This document shows positions 1-10,978 of a DNA stretch of 33,956 nucleotides, one piece after another. Source of the DNA: Candidatus Nomurabacteria bacterium (GTDB lineage: Bacteria > Patescibacteriota > Minisyncoccia > Phycocordibacterales > UBA9973); contig CALQYS010000009.1 in NCBI GenBank assembly GCA_943348755.1, positions 1-33,956 on the forward strand, in the 5' to 3' direction. Made by a program: the position numbers and the translations under genes. The stretch's first letter is position 1. The number at the start of each line of letters is the position of its first letter. Under the pieces are notes generated by a model. The model had not been told where the DNA came from. It made no database searches and saw nothing but the letters and a program-made list of their open reading frames with translations.

Positions 1-235
1 CGTGTCCGAGGCGCGCATCATTGGTCGTCAGGGTTTAATTCAAAATACATTCGAACTTCGTTCAATACACACCGCAATGATTCGCGAGAATGTCTAAATG
101 ACATTCGAGTGATTCATCATTGCGTGAGAGCGGAAGATGAGAAAGCCGGAGCGCGACGGCGCGAGGCGGGGTAGCGGGATTTTTCAGTAGAAAAATACCC
201 GTGACCAAATCTCTCCGCCTCCGCCCAAATATGCA
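1..235. other. Structured non-coding stretch at window edge
   Basis: No gene is recognised here. A reading frame open from base 1 stops at 172-174 (57 codons) but its composition is arginine/histidine-rich and it matches no family I know. The DNA is rich in inverted repeats: cgcaatgat (72-80) with atcattgcg (116-124), enclosing gaatgtc/gacattc; and a nested hairpin in which gaggcgg (163-169) pairs with ccgcctc (215-221) around a stem of ggg-atttttc with gaaaaataccc. It could be the 3' end of an upstream transcript, a structured RNA, or a decayed repeat. Its true extent is cut by the window edge. Confidence 0.4.
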
Positions 236-249
236 TGTTGGAAAGTGGG

Positions 250-278
250 TTGTGGGATTCTAGGAAAGAGGTTATAAT
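250..278 (+). promoter_or_regulatory. Promoter of the coiled-coil gene
   Basis: TTGTGG (250-255), a 17-base spacer and TATAAT (273-278) form a good sigma-70-type promoter about 30 bases before the ATG at 308. The -35 overlaps a run of GTGGG-like words (237-257). Confidence 0.55.
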
Positions 279-307
279 GAAAAAATTATCAAGATAAATT
301 AATTATT

Positions 308-3502
<3,195 letters not shown>

Positions 3503-3506
3503 TATT

Positions 3507-4178
3507 TTAATTCGTCCAATTGAATAAACTCTCTGAGAAAGTTATACGATACTCTCCAGATACTTGTTTCCAAGAAACAATTGAAGAAATTTTTGTTTCA
3601 TCGGGCCTATTAACGGGATCACGAGTGACCTTTATTTGTCGCACAAAACCAGAGTCTACGCCTGAATTGTAACCATATTTACCTGTTGAAGAATCATAAC
3701 GAAGAGAAGGACAACCGCCATTATCTCCAGAAGGACAACCTTTTATTAAAATCTTATTTATGGGTTGCGGTTGTGAAGATAAATCAAACATATTAAATAA
3801 ACCCTCTGCTTGATTTTTCTGATCATCAAAATAACAACCATTGCCACTAGGATCGGCACATATGGTACCACCAGCAGCTCCCGCGATTTTTTTATTAAAA
3901 TCATTCCAGCCAGCCTGACCAGGACTATAGAGAACATAAGTATCTCGCATGTTTCTAAGATATTCGATACCCTCTTGGGCTAAATAGGAAGCTATTATTT
4001 TCTGTTTAGCGTAAGTAGTATTAGAAATACCGGATGACAACACAGACATGAGTCCGAGTATCGATACGGTAAAAATGGAAACAGCTACAAGCGTTTCCAC
4101 CAAAGAAAATCCCTTTGAAAAATCGACGACTCTGCGACTTCGATTGAATTTATTAATTTTTTTTAGACAGAATTTCAT
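3507..4178 (-). CDS. Minor prepilin, PilV-like
   Basis: A 223-residue prepilin. The leader is basic and ends at the prepilin peptidase site KGFSLVETLVAV, with Glu at +5, followed by the hydrophobic N-helix. AQEGIEYLRNMRDT after the helix is typical of PilV/PilE-type minor pilins. The C-terminal half has paired cysteines, possibly disulphide-forming. It is the third gene of the pilD-minor pilin-ligA operon and should be processed by the PilD encoded four genes upstream. Minor pilins of this type prime pilus assembly at the membrane. Confidence 0.85.
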   Translation of the reverse strand: MKFCLKKINKFNRSRRVVDFSKGFSLVETLVAVSIFTVSILGLMSVLSSGISNTTYAKQKIIASYLAQEGIEYLRNMRDTYVLYSPGQAGWNDFNKKIAGAAGGTICADPSGNGCYFDDQKNQAEGLFNMFDLSSQPQPINKILIKGCPSGDNGGCPSLRYDSSTGKYGYNSGVDSGFVRQIKVTRDPVNRPDETKISSIVSWKQVSGEYRITFSESLFNWTN

Positions 4179-4191
4179 TTATTTAAAAAGG

Positions 4192-4794
4192 TCAATTATC
4201 TATCAACCTTTGTGAAACTGAAGTTTGTAGAGAAAAAGGTGTGACGACTCCTTTAGTCGTTATCTTTCCTACCAATTTAATAATAACAAAGGGCTGCTGT
4301 TTGTCGCCATTGGGCCTAGGGGGTTCAGCACCTAAAACTGAGAAACTAGAAACTGGCAGACCAGAAGAAGGATCATCACCAACAATAGAAACTTCATCTG
4401 GAGTTAGTTGCACAGCAACCCCTCCATTAACTTTCCTAAAGATACCAAGTCCATTATTATTAACACCTACGTAATATACCCACTGGCTATTATCAATAGA
4501 AGACTTGAAAGAAATTCCTTTTCCGGTAGGACAACTATGAACATTATTTTTAACGATATCACCATCATCTATGCAGTGATAGCTATACCCCATCCTTATA
4601 TTTCTACTCATATCTTCCATAACGAAACTCAGATTATCCATGATGTCACGCATATCCCGTGACTTTTGGTGAAGTAAATTAGCATTCAAAAGCGCACCTA
4701 TCCCAGCCACAACAATAATCAAAAAGAGAGAAACAGCGATCATCGTCTCAATAATAGTATAACCTGATTGTTTTTTTATAATTTCTTTTCTCAT
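4192..4794 (-). CDS. Minor prepilin, PilW-like
   Basis: A 200-residue prepilin with a short basic leader ending in SGYTIIETMIAVSLF: glycine cleavage site, Glu at +5, then a hydrophobic helix. The following MDNLSFVMEDMSRNIRMG is typical of PilW/GspJ-like minor pilins. It starts 2 bases after the preceding prepilin stops and ends 13 bases before the next gene, so it is part of one operon. Its role is inferred to be priming or capping of the pilus. Confidence 0.85.
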   Translation of the reverse strand: MRKEIIKKQSGYTIIETMIAVSLFLIIVVAGIGALLNANLLHQKSRDMRDIMDNLSFVMEDMSRNIRMGYSYHCIDDGDIVKNNVHSCPTGKGISFKSSIDNSQWVYYVGVNNNGLGIFRKVNGGVAVQLTPDEVSIVGDDPSSGLPVSSFSVLGAEPPRPNGDKQQPFVIIKLVGKITTKGVVTPFSLQTSVSQRLIDN

Positions 4795-4796
4795 AA

Positions 4797-5495
4797 TTAA
4801 TTTACCTGCACTCGGCCAGAGGCATATAATTTTATTATACCAGTCACCCCAGTCGGAGAAGTAATTTTTATTTGAACATAAGAAATTGGTGAAATCAGGG
4901 GCAAGGGAATTTGTGATGATTGTATATTCGCACCTGAATTGGGTCGTGTAAAGGTTATAGTCAAATCATTAAGGGGTGGATTGCTAGTATTCGGAGTATC
5001 ACCTTGATAAAAAACACTCAAATCAGAAATAGAGTTTCCCTTTTTTATATCCATTACTTCTAAACATTCAATAGAACAAGATGAGTTACCAAAATCATAC
5101 AAGCCATTTTGGGGGCTATCCCGCACACCAAGATCAGTAAAATATATGAAACTTTTATTATCAATAACAGACTTTAAATTAAAATAAAGCCCATAGGATG
5201 GTTTCCACAATGAATCAATCTGGTTACTAAATGAGGATGGAGGCAAAAGACCCGAGAGAGAAGATTTCTGCGCTTCGACGATTTTAAGAGCGATGTCACT
5301 GGCTAAATTTTTGATATCTACTTTTGCTTGAAATGCCGCATAATTAAATAAAACCACAGAAGTCATCACAGAAAAGATGGAAAGGACAACAATGAGTTCG
5401 ACATAAGTCATCCCCTTATTCAGCTGGTAGCTTGTAGACCGTAGCTTGCTAGCTTTTAAGTTATTAATAAATTTAATCATTTTTTTAAAATCCAA
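4797..5495 (-). CDS. Minor prepilin, GspH/FimT-like
   Basis: A 232-residue prepilin with a long basic leader (about 28 residues) ending at KGMTYVELIVVLSIF; Glu at +5 and a hydrophobic helix follow. The region after the helix (LASDIALKIVEAQKSSLSG) resembles GspH/FimT pseudopilins. The start overlaps the end of pilD by 11 bases; an alternative ATG (5480) lies just after the pilD stop. The leader contains short repeated aagcta/agctac words (about 5426-5462) coding for KASKLRSTSYQL. Confidence 0.8.
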   Translation of the reverse strand: MDFKKMIKFINNLKASKLRSTSYQLNKGMTYVELIVVLSIFSVMTSVVLFNYAAFQAKVDIKNLASDIALKIVEAQKSSLSGLLPPSSFSNQIDSLWKPSYGLYFNLKSVIDNKSFIYFTDLGVRDSPQNGLYDFGNSSCSIECLEVMDIKKGNSISDLSVFYQGDTPNTSNPPLNDLTITFTRPNSGANIQSSQIPLPLISPISYVQIKITSPTGVTGIIKLYASGRVQVN

Positions 5496-6306
5496 AAAGT
5501 TTTAAATCAAATATAAATGCTAAAAATACACCTAAAACCAAAAAGGGGGCAAAAGGAATTTCACTTTTCATCTGAAGTCTTCTGGTCTTACTGTTTTTAA
5601 AAAGAATAATCAGAGTTACCCCTATGATAGCCCCAGACCAAAACGCAATAGCCAAAGACGATAATGCAATAGATACCCCAAGTAGCCAGCCAATGCCTAA
5701 AGCAAGCTTGGCATCCCCTAGTCCCATCCATCTACCACCTGAAATAAGCCAAAAGATGGCAAATGGTGAGGCTACAAAAATACCCGACAAAAAATCCCAA
5801 AGGGTTGGAACATGTAAATTAAAATTATAAATGTATGAGAAGTCATTACTTGTAAAGAAAAAGAGGCCAATAAAGGCAAGAATGCCGAAAATAAGAACAA
5901 GCTTGTCTGGAATTATTTTATGTTTAATATCATAAACTGCGATAATAAGAAGAAGGGAGAAGGCGGTCACATAATAAAGATAGGTTACAGTGAATGCAAG
6001 CGGGGAAAGAAAAAGAACTTCCTGAAATTTTAAAAACAATACGCCGAAAATTAGACCTGTGACAAGCTCAACGAGTATATATTGGGAAGAAATTTTGGTT
6101 TTACAATTTCGGCATCTACCCCCTAGCCCTAGATAGCTAAAAAGTGGGATAAGTTCATACCAAGAAAGCTTGTGTTGACATGACATACACGCACTTCTAC
6201 CCCCTAAAGATCGGCTAGTATTGAGCCTATATATAACAACATTTAAAAAGCTACCAATTATAAGCCCAAAGACAAAAAATATAGTTAAAAGCAGTACAAC
6301 CATCAT
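5485..6306 (-). CDS. pilD: Prepilin peptidase (leader peptidase/N-methyltransferase)
   Basis: An integral membrane aspartyl protease that cleaves prepilin leaders after Gly and methylates the new N-terminus. The N-terminal GSFLNVVIYRL motif, the four-cysteine cytoplasmic loop (C40/C43 and C65/C68) and the two catalytic aspartates, in YDIKHKIIPD (D126) and GLGDAKL (D198), are all present. It is 273 residues with about seven or eight membrane segments, a normal size. A TACAAT box with TG extension (6310-6315) ends 3 bases before the ATG, suggesting a leaderless mRNA. It heads the operon of four minor prepilins and ligA. Confidence 0.95.
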   Translation of the reverse strand: MMVVLLLTIFFVFGLIIGSFLNVVIYRLNTSRSLGGRSACMSCQHKLSWYELIPLFSYLGLGGRCRNCKTKISSQYILVELVTGLIFGVLFLKFQEVLFLSPLAFTVTYLYYVTAFSLLLIIAVYDIKHKIIPDKLVLIFGILAFIGLFFFTSNDFSYIYNFNLHVPTLWDFLSGIFVASPFAIFWLISGGRWMGLGDAKLALGIGWLLGVSIALSSLAIAFWSGAIIGVTLIILFKNSKTRRLQMKSEIPFAPFLVLGVFLAFIFDLKLFGF

Positions 6307-6309
6307 TTA

Positions 6310-6317
6310 ATTGTATC
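6310..6317 (-). promoter_or_regulatory. Extended -10 before pilD
   Basis: Minus-strand TGATACAAT lies 3 bases upstream of the first pilD ATG, so transcription would begin at or near one of the two tandem ATG codons. Confidence 0.4.
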
Positions 6318-6361
6318 ATAAATAAAACGATAAATTCACTACTAATGAGATTATTAACTTA

Positions 6362-6877
6362 TTAAAGACCGCAAACATAAGAGATGTCAGAAAGCACTGT
6401 GGCCTCCTTTGAAGCTCCGGTAGAATCTACACACCATCCAGAACGAGCTACATTTGGTCTTCTCAAAGCAACTATGGCTGCCCACCCATTTACGTTCTCG
6501 TGACAGACTGCATCACCTGGAGTACCTTGAACACCAAGAGGGCCATTACTATCATAAAGAAATGGTATGGTGTCTATTTCAACATCTGCAGAAGTGCCTA
6601 ATCTGTGCGCAGCATTTAATACTATATTAAATATGTTATTGGTATTGGAAACATGACAAACACCTGAATATGATTGAGATGCTGAGTAAAAAAGGTCAGC
6701 TTGCGCTCGAGCACCACTCAAAGCAAGCTTAATAGCGACATCCGAACCAGACACCCGAGCTTTGTTTAATGCTCCAAATACGACTGAAGCCAAAATACCG
6801 ATGATGGCAACGACCACCAAGAGTTCAATCAATGTGAAACCAAAACTTAATCTTTGGTTTGAGTTCATTCTTTCCAT
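6362..6877 (-). CDS. Type IV pilin (major-type prepilin)
   Basis: A 171-residue prepilin with leader ending SFGFTLIELLVVVAIIGI (Gly at -1, Phe +1, Glu +5). The hydrophobic helix is nearly identical to that of the pilin at 7543-8073, while the globular domain is different and contains cysteines near the C-terminus (CHVSNTN, CHENVNGW, WCVDSTGASK, YVCGL). The motif WCVDSTGASK also recurs in the neighbouring pilins. Start may be the first ATG (6877) or that three codons later (6868). It is the third of three tandem pilin genes. Confidence 0.9.
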   Translation of the reverse strand: MERMNSNQRLSFGFTLIELLVVVAIIGILASVVFGALNKARVSGSDVAIKLALSGARAQADLFYSASQSYSGVCHVSNTNNIFNIVLNAAHRLGTSADVEIDTIPFLYDSNGPLGVQGTPGDAVCHENVNGWAAIVALRRPNVARSGWCVDSTGASKEATVLSDISYVCGL

Positions 6878-6939
6878 AATCTTTTAAAGATTAATTATTG
6901 TGAAATTCTGGGTCACATTGACTAAAAAGATGCAGGAGA

Positions 6940-7428
6940 CTAAATACAAGTGTGATCATTACTGTCAGCAAGAGAGGTGCCGGGCTCTTCTTTAGAGTTT
7001 CCAGTACTATCTACACACCACATACCACCAGACTTCAGAGGGGCTTCAGCCGCCCAATCATCAGCACCGTCATTACAAGTCACAGTTGTACTAGTACCAG
7101 CGGCATTTGTAGCATAAGACGACAAACCACCAGCCTGAGCTGCTGATAACATATTAGCACCAACACCCCTCACCGAAGTTTCCCCGGGGACTAAACCATT
7201 GATACAAACGTCTGTGTAAGTATTCTTGCTTACTGCCCTTGTATTGAAAACAACCTCTCCCTGTGTCAGAGCATTTTTCAAGTTTGACTTTACAGACGCA
7301 TCGACACCCTTGTTTCTAGCACTGGACAATGACACTAGAACTATCGATGCCAAAAGGCCAATGATGGCTACTACGACTAAAAGTTCTATTAAGGTAAAAC
7401 CCGAACTGGACTTTCTGTTAAAATTCAT
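6940..7428 (-). CDS. Type IV pilin (major-type prepilin)
   Basis: A prepilin of 162 residues from the ATG at 7428. That start gives an 11-residue basic leader before GFTLIELLVVVAIIGLL; a frame-open ATG at 7488 would add 20 hydrophobic residues and sits upstream of the likely -10 box, so it is rejected. The C-terminal domain carries CNDGADDW and WCVDSTGNSKEE. It has its own promoter directly after the terminator of the upstream pilin gene, so the pilins can be expressed at different levels. Confidence 0.88.
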   Translation of the reverse strand: MNFNRKSSSGFTLIELLVVVAIIGLLASIVLVSLSSARNKGVDASVKSNLKNALTQGEVVFNTRAVSKNTYTDVCINGLVPGETSVRGVGANMLSAAQAGGLSSYATNAAGTSTTVTCNDGADDWAAEAPLKSGGMWCVDSTGNSKEEPGTSLADSNDHTCI

Positions 7429-7468
7429 TTTTTGTTTAATTAATTCTAATAATGAAACAACTATAAAT

Positions 7469-7477
7469 ATTATATCA
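7469..7477 (-). promoter_or_regulatory. Extended -10 for the second pilin
   Basis: Minus-strand TGATATAAT lies 40 bases before the ATG at 7428, immediately past the terminator at 7480-7516. The pilin at 7543-8073 has the same ATGATATAAT core at its own promoter. Confidence 0.5.
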
Positions 7478-7479
7478 TA

Positions 7480-7516
7480 TAAAAACAAAAACCACTCTGA
7501 CCTGGGTCGAAGTGGT
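7480..7516 (-). terminator. Intrinsic terminator after the main pilin gene
   Basis: On the minus strand accact/agtggt enclose gacc/ggtc, followed directly by tttttgttttt. It starts 27 bases after the stop of the pilin at 7543-8073 and separates it from the next pilin. Confidence 0.8.
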
Positions 7517-7542
7517 CTTTGTGCACTTTACTTGAGATAACT

Positions 7543-8073
7543 TTAGTTACAAGTCATATCAGTACTACCGTCCAATGCAGCTGTAGCCGCACCGCTTTGT
7601 GCAGTATAGTCTGATGTACCTGTCCCTTGTGTACCTTTTGAAGCACCTGTGCTGTCAATACACCAGTATTTATTAGGATTAGTACTCTTTAAAGTCGCTG
7701 CGATAGCGTATGCGGAACCAGCATTATTCTGGTTACAGAAAAGCTCAACGTTGCCGTTTTGAGTCTTTACATGAGCAAGAGCTGCCGAAATACTACTATT
7801 CGCAAATATAGTATTTGCAGTGAAAGTTGCTCCACAGTCTATACCAGCTGCTCCTGTAGTACCGTTTGTATTGTATTTATTGCCATTTGTGTCATAAGCA
7901 ACTTCAGCTGAAGCACGTACACCAGACATATCTGCCTTAATAGCAGCATCAGATCCTTTTGATCTTGCTGAGTTAAGCGATGCAAGAACAACTGAAGCCA
8001 AAATACCGATGATGGCAACGACCACCAAGAGTTCAATTAAAGTGAAACCTCTCTTAAAATTCATTTTCTTCAT
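7543..8073 (-). CDS. Type IV pilin, probable main structural pilin
   Basis: A 176-residue prepilin with a very short leader (KRG) before GFTLIELLVVVAIIGI, Glu at +5. The globular part is Ala/Thr/Gly/Asn-rich with few charges and ends in a cysteine close to the C-terminus; WCIDSTGASK is shared with the two following pilins. Its own promoter (TATAAT at 8155-8160), a GC hairpin in the leader and a strong terminator make it a self-contained, probably strongly expressed unit, which supports a main pilin role. An alternative ATG three codons downstream (8064) would leave a 4-residue leader. Confidence 0.9.
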   Translation of the reverse strand: MKKMNFKRGFTLIELLVVVAIIGILASVVLASLNSARSKGSDAAIKADMSGVRASAEVAYDTNGNKYNTNGTTGAAGIDCGATFTANTIFANSSISAALAHVKTQNGNVELFCNQNNAGSAYAIAATLKSTNPNKYWCIDSTGASKGTQGTGTSDYTAQSGAATAALDGSTDMTCN

Positions 8074-8088
8074 AATATTTTTTACCCC

Positions 8089-8100
8089 GCCCCGCGGGGC
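8089..8100 (-). promoter_or_regulatory. GC palindrome in the pilin leader
   Basis: gccccgcggggc is a perfect 12-base palindrome in an otherwise A/T-only leader, 15 bases before the pilin start codon. It could fold in the mRNA or bind a dimeric regulator. Confidence 0.45.
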
Positions 8101-8154
8101 AAGTTAGTAATAATTAATAATTTATAATAATTTCGACTTAGTTTTAATGGCCTA

Positions 8155-8163
8155 ATTATATCA
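8155..8163 (-). promoter_or_regulatory. Pilin promoter -10
   Basis: Minus-strand TGATATAAT, an extended -10. Predicted start near 8148 gives a leader of about 75 bases containing the GC palindrome. Confidence 0.5.
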
Positions 8164-8208
8164 TAGAGAGATAATTATATACGCAAGTGAGTTATCCACA
8201 GTGTATTT

Positions 8209-9417
8209 CTAGCTAATCCCCCCAGCAAGGTTATAAATAGGCATCAATACAGAAACCAGCAATATGCCCACCCCAAGACCTAAAACCACAATCATAACTG
8301 GCTCTATTAGGCCCACTAAGGTATCGATAGCGTCATCCACTTCACGCCTGTAAAAATCAGTTAAGGTCTTTAAAATAGAGCCCAAGGAGCCCGTTTCTTC
8401 ACCCACTTGCACCATTTGCACCAAAATCCCAGGGATTTCTTTGTCGTGTTTAGCAAATGCAACTGAAAGTGCAAGGCCAGATTTTACCCCATCCGCCACT
8501 TCCCCAAGCAGTCCTTTGTATACACGACTGCCGACAACCTCTGCACTAATGTCTATGGCTCGAACTATAGGGACACCAGAGCTAAGCATTGTGTTTAAGT
8601 TGTCTGTTATTCTGGAAAGAAAAAGCTTTTTGTATAAGTTACCTATAGCTGGAGCAGAAAGCTTTAGTGAATCTAAATATTGCTTCCCCCTTTCTGTAAA
8701 AGACAGGCGCCAAGCCCAAATACCAAGAAGTAGCAAAAAAATTAAAATAAGAAAACCATAATGAATAAAAATATTGGAAATGCCGATAACTATTTTAGTA
8801 TAAACTGGCACTTCTTGACCAGAATCGAGAATAATCGATGAAAGCTTGGGAATGACAACTACAAACATTAAAGTCATCACCACAAAAAATGTAACGATCA
8901 CAAACGCCGGATAGATGAGAGCATTTCGAGTCTTTGAAGTAAGAGAATACTGGCGATCAAGATACTCTGCCAAGTGTAAAAATGTCTGATTGAGTTTACC
9001 GGTTTCTTCACCCACCTTAACCATATTTATATAAAAATCTGAAAATACATCTGGGTGCTTTGCAAGAGCACCAGAGATGGAAATCCCAGACTGTAGATCA
9101 TCGCCAATAGCAGTTAATTTTTTACTTAAAAGCTTATTTTCTGTGTTGGCAGCAAGCATTGTGAAGGCTTTTAACGCTGATACCTGTGCTTCAAAAAGCG
9201 TCGCAATCTGACGAGAAAGAATAACTACATCTTTGTTCGATACTTTGTCGAAAAAAGTAATTGAAAAAATAGATTTCTTGCTTCCTTCCTCGTTAATAGA
9301 AAGAATAACGAGCCCGCGCCTTTGAAGTCCGCTGATCGCAGCATCACGGCTGGGCGCATCAATTTCCCCTTCTTTATTTGAACCTTCTCCATCTATTGCT
9401 TTATATTTAAATAGCAT
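8209..9417 (-). CDS. pilC: Type IV pilus inner-membrane platform protein
   Basis: A 402-residue GspF/PilC family protein, normal for the family. Two homologous cytoplasmic domains are visible (SRQIATLFEAQVSALKAFTM near residue 68 and SRITDNLNTMLSSGVPIVRA near residue 268), each with the KVGEETG or QVGEETG signature, and three membrane helices with a final C-terminal VLGLGVGILLVSVLMPIY. It forms the platform that couples the PilB and PilT motors to pilin insertion. It follows pilT by 4 bases. Confidence 0.95.
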   Translation of the reverse strand: MLFKYKAIDGEGSNKEGEIDAPSRDAAISGLQRRGLVILSINEEGSKKSIFSITFFDKVSNKDVVILSRQIATLFEAQVSALKAFTMLAANTENKLLSKKLTAIGDDLQSGISISGALAKHPDVFSDFYINMVKVGEETGKLNQTFLHLAEYLDRQYSLTSKTRNALIYPAFVIVTFFVVMTLMFVVVIPKLSSIILDSGQEVPVYTKIVIGISNIFIHYGFLILIFLLLLGIWAWRLSFTERGKQYLDSLKLSAPAIGNLYKKLFLSRITDNLNTMLSSGVPIVRAIDISAEVVGSRVYKGLLGEVADGVKSGLALSVAFAKHDKEIPGILVQMVQVGEETGSLGSILKTLTDFYRREVDDAIDTLVGLIEPVMIVVLGLGVGILLVSVLMPIYNLAGGIS

Positions 9418-9421
9418 TGTT

Positions 9422-10480
9422 TTATATCATACGTTCTAGACCCTTTGGATTGAGAGAACACTGATAGGCAGTCTCAATCGCTATCTCCCCGGCACGCACA
9501 AGCTCTATGAGTGAGTGGTTTAAATCTATCATTCCAGACTCCATGCCTGTTTCTATAACTACATCTATCTCGTGTGTACGTTTCTCCCGAATCAAGTTTG
9601 AAACAGCGTTATTGTTTATAAGAAGCTCAAAAGCAGGGATCAGCCCACCAGTAATCCTTGGGAGAAGTCTTTGGGACAAAATACCTAGAAGTGAAGAGGC
9701 GATCTGGGTACGAATTTGATCTTGTTGATCGCCGGGGAAAGAGTCGATTATTCTGTCGATTGTTTGAGAAGCATTGTTAGTATGGAGAGTAGACAATACA
9801 AGGTGCCCAGTCTCGGCTGCTGTAACTGCTGTGGCAATAGTTTCTGGCGTACGCATTTCTCCCACCATTATGACATTAACATCCTCGCGAAAGACTGATT
9901 TTAATGCCACATGAAAATCTTTGGTATCAATACCGACTTCACGCTGACTAATAATGGACTTATTCGGTACATACACGTGCTCAATCGGATCTTCAATGGT
10001 TATAATATTTCTTGCTTGCTCATTGTTAATCACATCAATCATCGCTGATAAAGTAGTAGACTTACCTTGTCCAACAGGACCAACAACTAAGAAAAATCCT
10101 TGCTTCTTGCGAGCAAAATCCGCAATAATAGGAGGAAGATGTAACTCTGCAATAGTCTTGACCTTTGGCACTAGTCGAAAAACAACACAGATGAGACCTT
10201 TCTGGAAAAAGGCATTGCCACGTAGACGCGCTTCCCCGCGAAAATCAAAAGAAAAATCAGATTCCTGACTTTCCATGAATTTGTCTAATTTCACCTTCGG
10301 TAAAACTTCACCTAAAATTCCAATTATATCTTCATTCGTGAAAATCGGATGCTTAACCAAAAATATAAGCTCACCCGCTACCCGGATCGCTGGTACGCGG
10401 TTAGCACCTAAATGCAAATCCGATGCGCCCTCGCGAATAACGTTCAAAATTAGTTCCTCAATTTTTGCTTTGTAATTCAT
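9422..10480 (-). CDS. pilT: Pilus retraction ATPase
   Basis: A 352-residue hexameric ATPase that drives pilus disassembly and retraction. GASDLHLG at the N-terminus, Walker A GPVGQGKST (134-142; usual form GPTGSGKST), Asp box TIEDPIEHVY, Walker B VIMVGEMR (203-210) and His box GHLVLSTLHT (225-234) are all visible. The family's C-terminal AIRNLIRE-like element appears as AVSNLIRE. It lies between a receiver protein (5 bases upstream) and pilC (4 bases downstream), so the three form one transcript. Confidence 0.95.
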   Translation of the reverse strand: MNYKAKIEELILNVIREGASDLHLGANRVPAIRVAGELIFLVKHPIFTNEDIIGILGEVLPKVKLDKFMESQESDFSFDFRGEARLRGNAFFQKGLICVVFRLVPKVKTIAELHLPPIIADFARKKQGFFLVVGPVGQGKSTTLSAMIDVINNEQARNIITIEDPIEHVYVPNKSIISQREVGIDTKDFHVALKSVFREDVNVIMVGEMRTPETIATAVTAAETGHLVLSTLHTNNASQTIDRIIDSFPGDQQDQIRTQIASSLLGILSQRLLPRITGGLIPAFELLINNNAVSNLIREKRTHEIDVVIETGMESGMIDLNHSLIELVRAGEIAIETAYQCSLNPKGLERMI

Positions 10481-10485
10481 AATTT

Positions 10486-10887
10486 TTACTTCGGAACTAC
10501 AACTTTTTTACCCAAAATACTCACTACCTGGTTGATCACTTCTACTGGAGTAGAATTTGCCTTTATAATGTAGCCTGCCACGCCCAACTTATTGCCTTGA
10601 TCGATGTCTGACTGCTGGCTTTTATTAGACAAAACTATCTTTCTACAATTTGGACACAAATTTTCTTGATTTATTTTTTCTAACATCTCAAAGCCATCCA
10701 TCTCTGGCATAATTATATCCATCAACATGACGTCTGGGGATAATCCACCCTTCAATTTTTCTATCGCTTGCGCACCACCTCCGGCTGTATAAACTTCAAA
10801 ATTATTCTGGCTAAATTTTAGCGCATACATATCTAAAAGAAAACTGTCGTCGTCAACTATTAAAATTTTCCTCTTTTCTCCATCCAT
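10486..10887 (-). CDS. Stand-alone response regulator receiver
   Basis: A 133-residue CheY-like receiver without output domain: acidic pocket DDD (12-14), phospho-accepting D57 in LMDIIMPEMDG, switch Ser87 and Lys109. It is the first gene of the unit continuing into pilT and pilC, and so probably regulates pilus extension or retraction like PilG/PilH. Unusual is a CPNC pair (78 and 81) just before strand 4, which could bind metal or form a disulphide. The partner kinase may be the one at 23210-24490, but nothing in the sequence proves it. Confidence 0.9.
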   Translation of the reverse strand: MDGEKRKILIVDDDSFLLDMYALKFSQNNFEVYTAGGGAQAIEKLKGGLSPDVMLMDIIMPEMDGFEMLEKINQENLCPNCRKIVLSNKSQQSDIDQGNKLGVAGYIIKANSTPVEVINQVVSILGKKVVVPK

Positions 10888-10914
10888 ATATTTTTATCTA
10901 TTTAACCAAAACTA

Positions 10915-10942
10915 ATTATACTATATAATGACTTAAAAACAA
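10915..10942 (-). promoter_or_regulatory. Promoter of receiver-pilT-pilC unit
   Basis: Minus-strand TTGTTT (10937-10942), 16-base spacer, TATAAT (10915-10920), about 28 bases before the receiver gene start. Confidence 0.55.
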
Positions 10943-10978
10943 CGCTCTGTGGACAACTAAGCTATATTTTTAATAAAT

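Noticed and set aside
1-174. Frame open from the window edge (57 codons) as the 3' end of a gene
   Set aside because: Composition is Arg/His/Ser-rich, overlaps strong inverted repeats, and no family resemblance is visible; a gene end cannot be excluded.
237-257. GTGGG repeats as MraZ-binding boxes
   Set aside because: Spacing is 7-8 bases rather than regular, and the downstream gene is not mraZ or a cell-division gene.
7429-7488. 20-residue N-terminal extension of the second pilin
   Set aside because: It would start upstream of the -10 box and add a hydrophobic segment before the prepilin leader.
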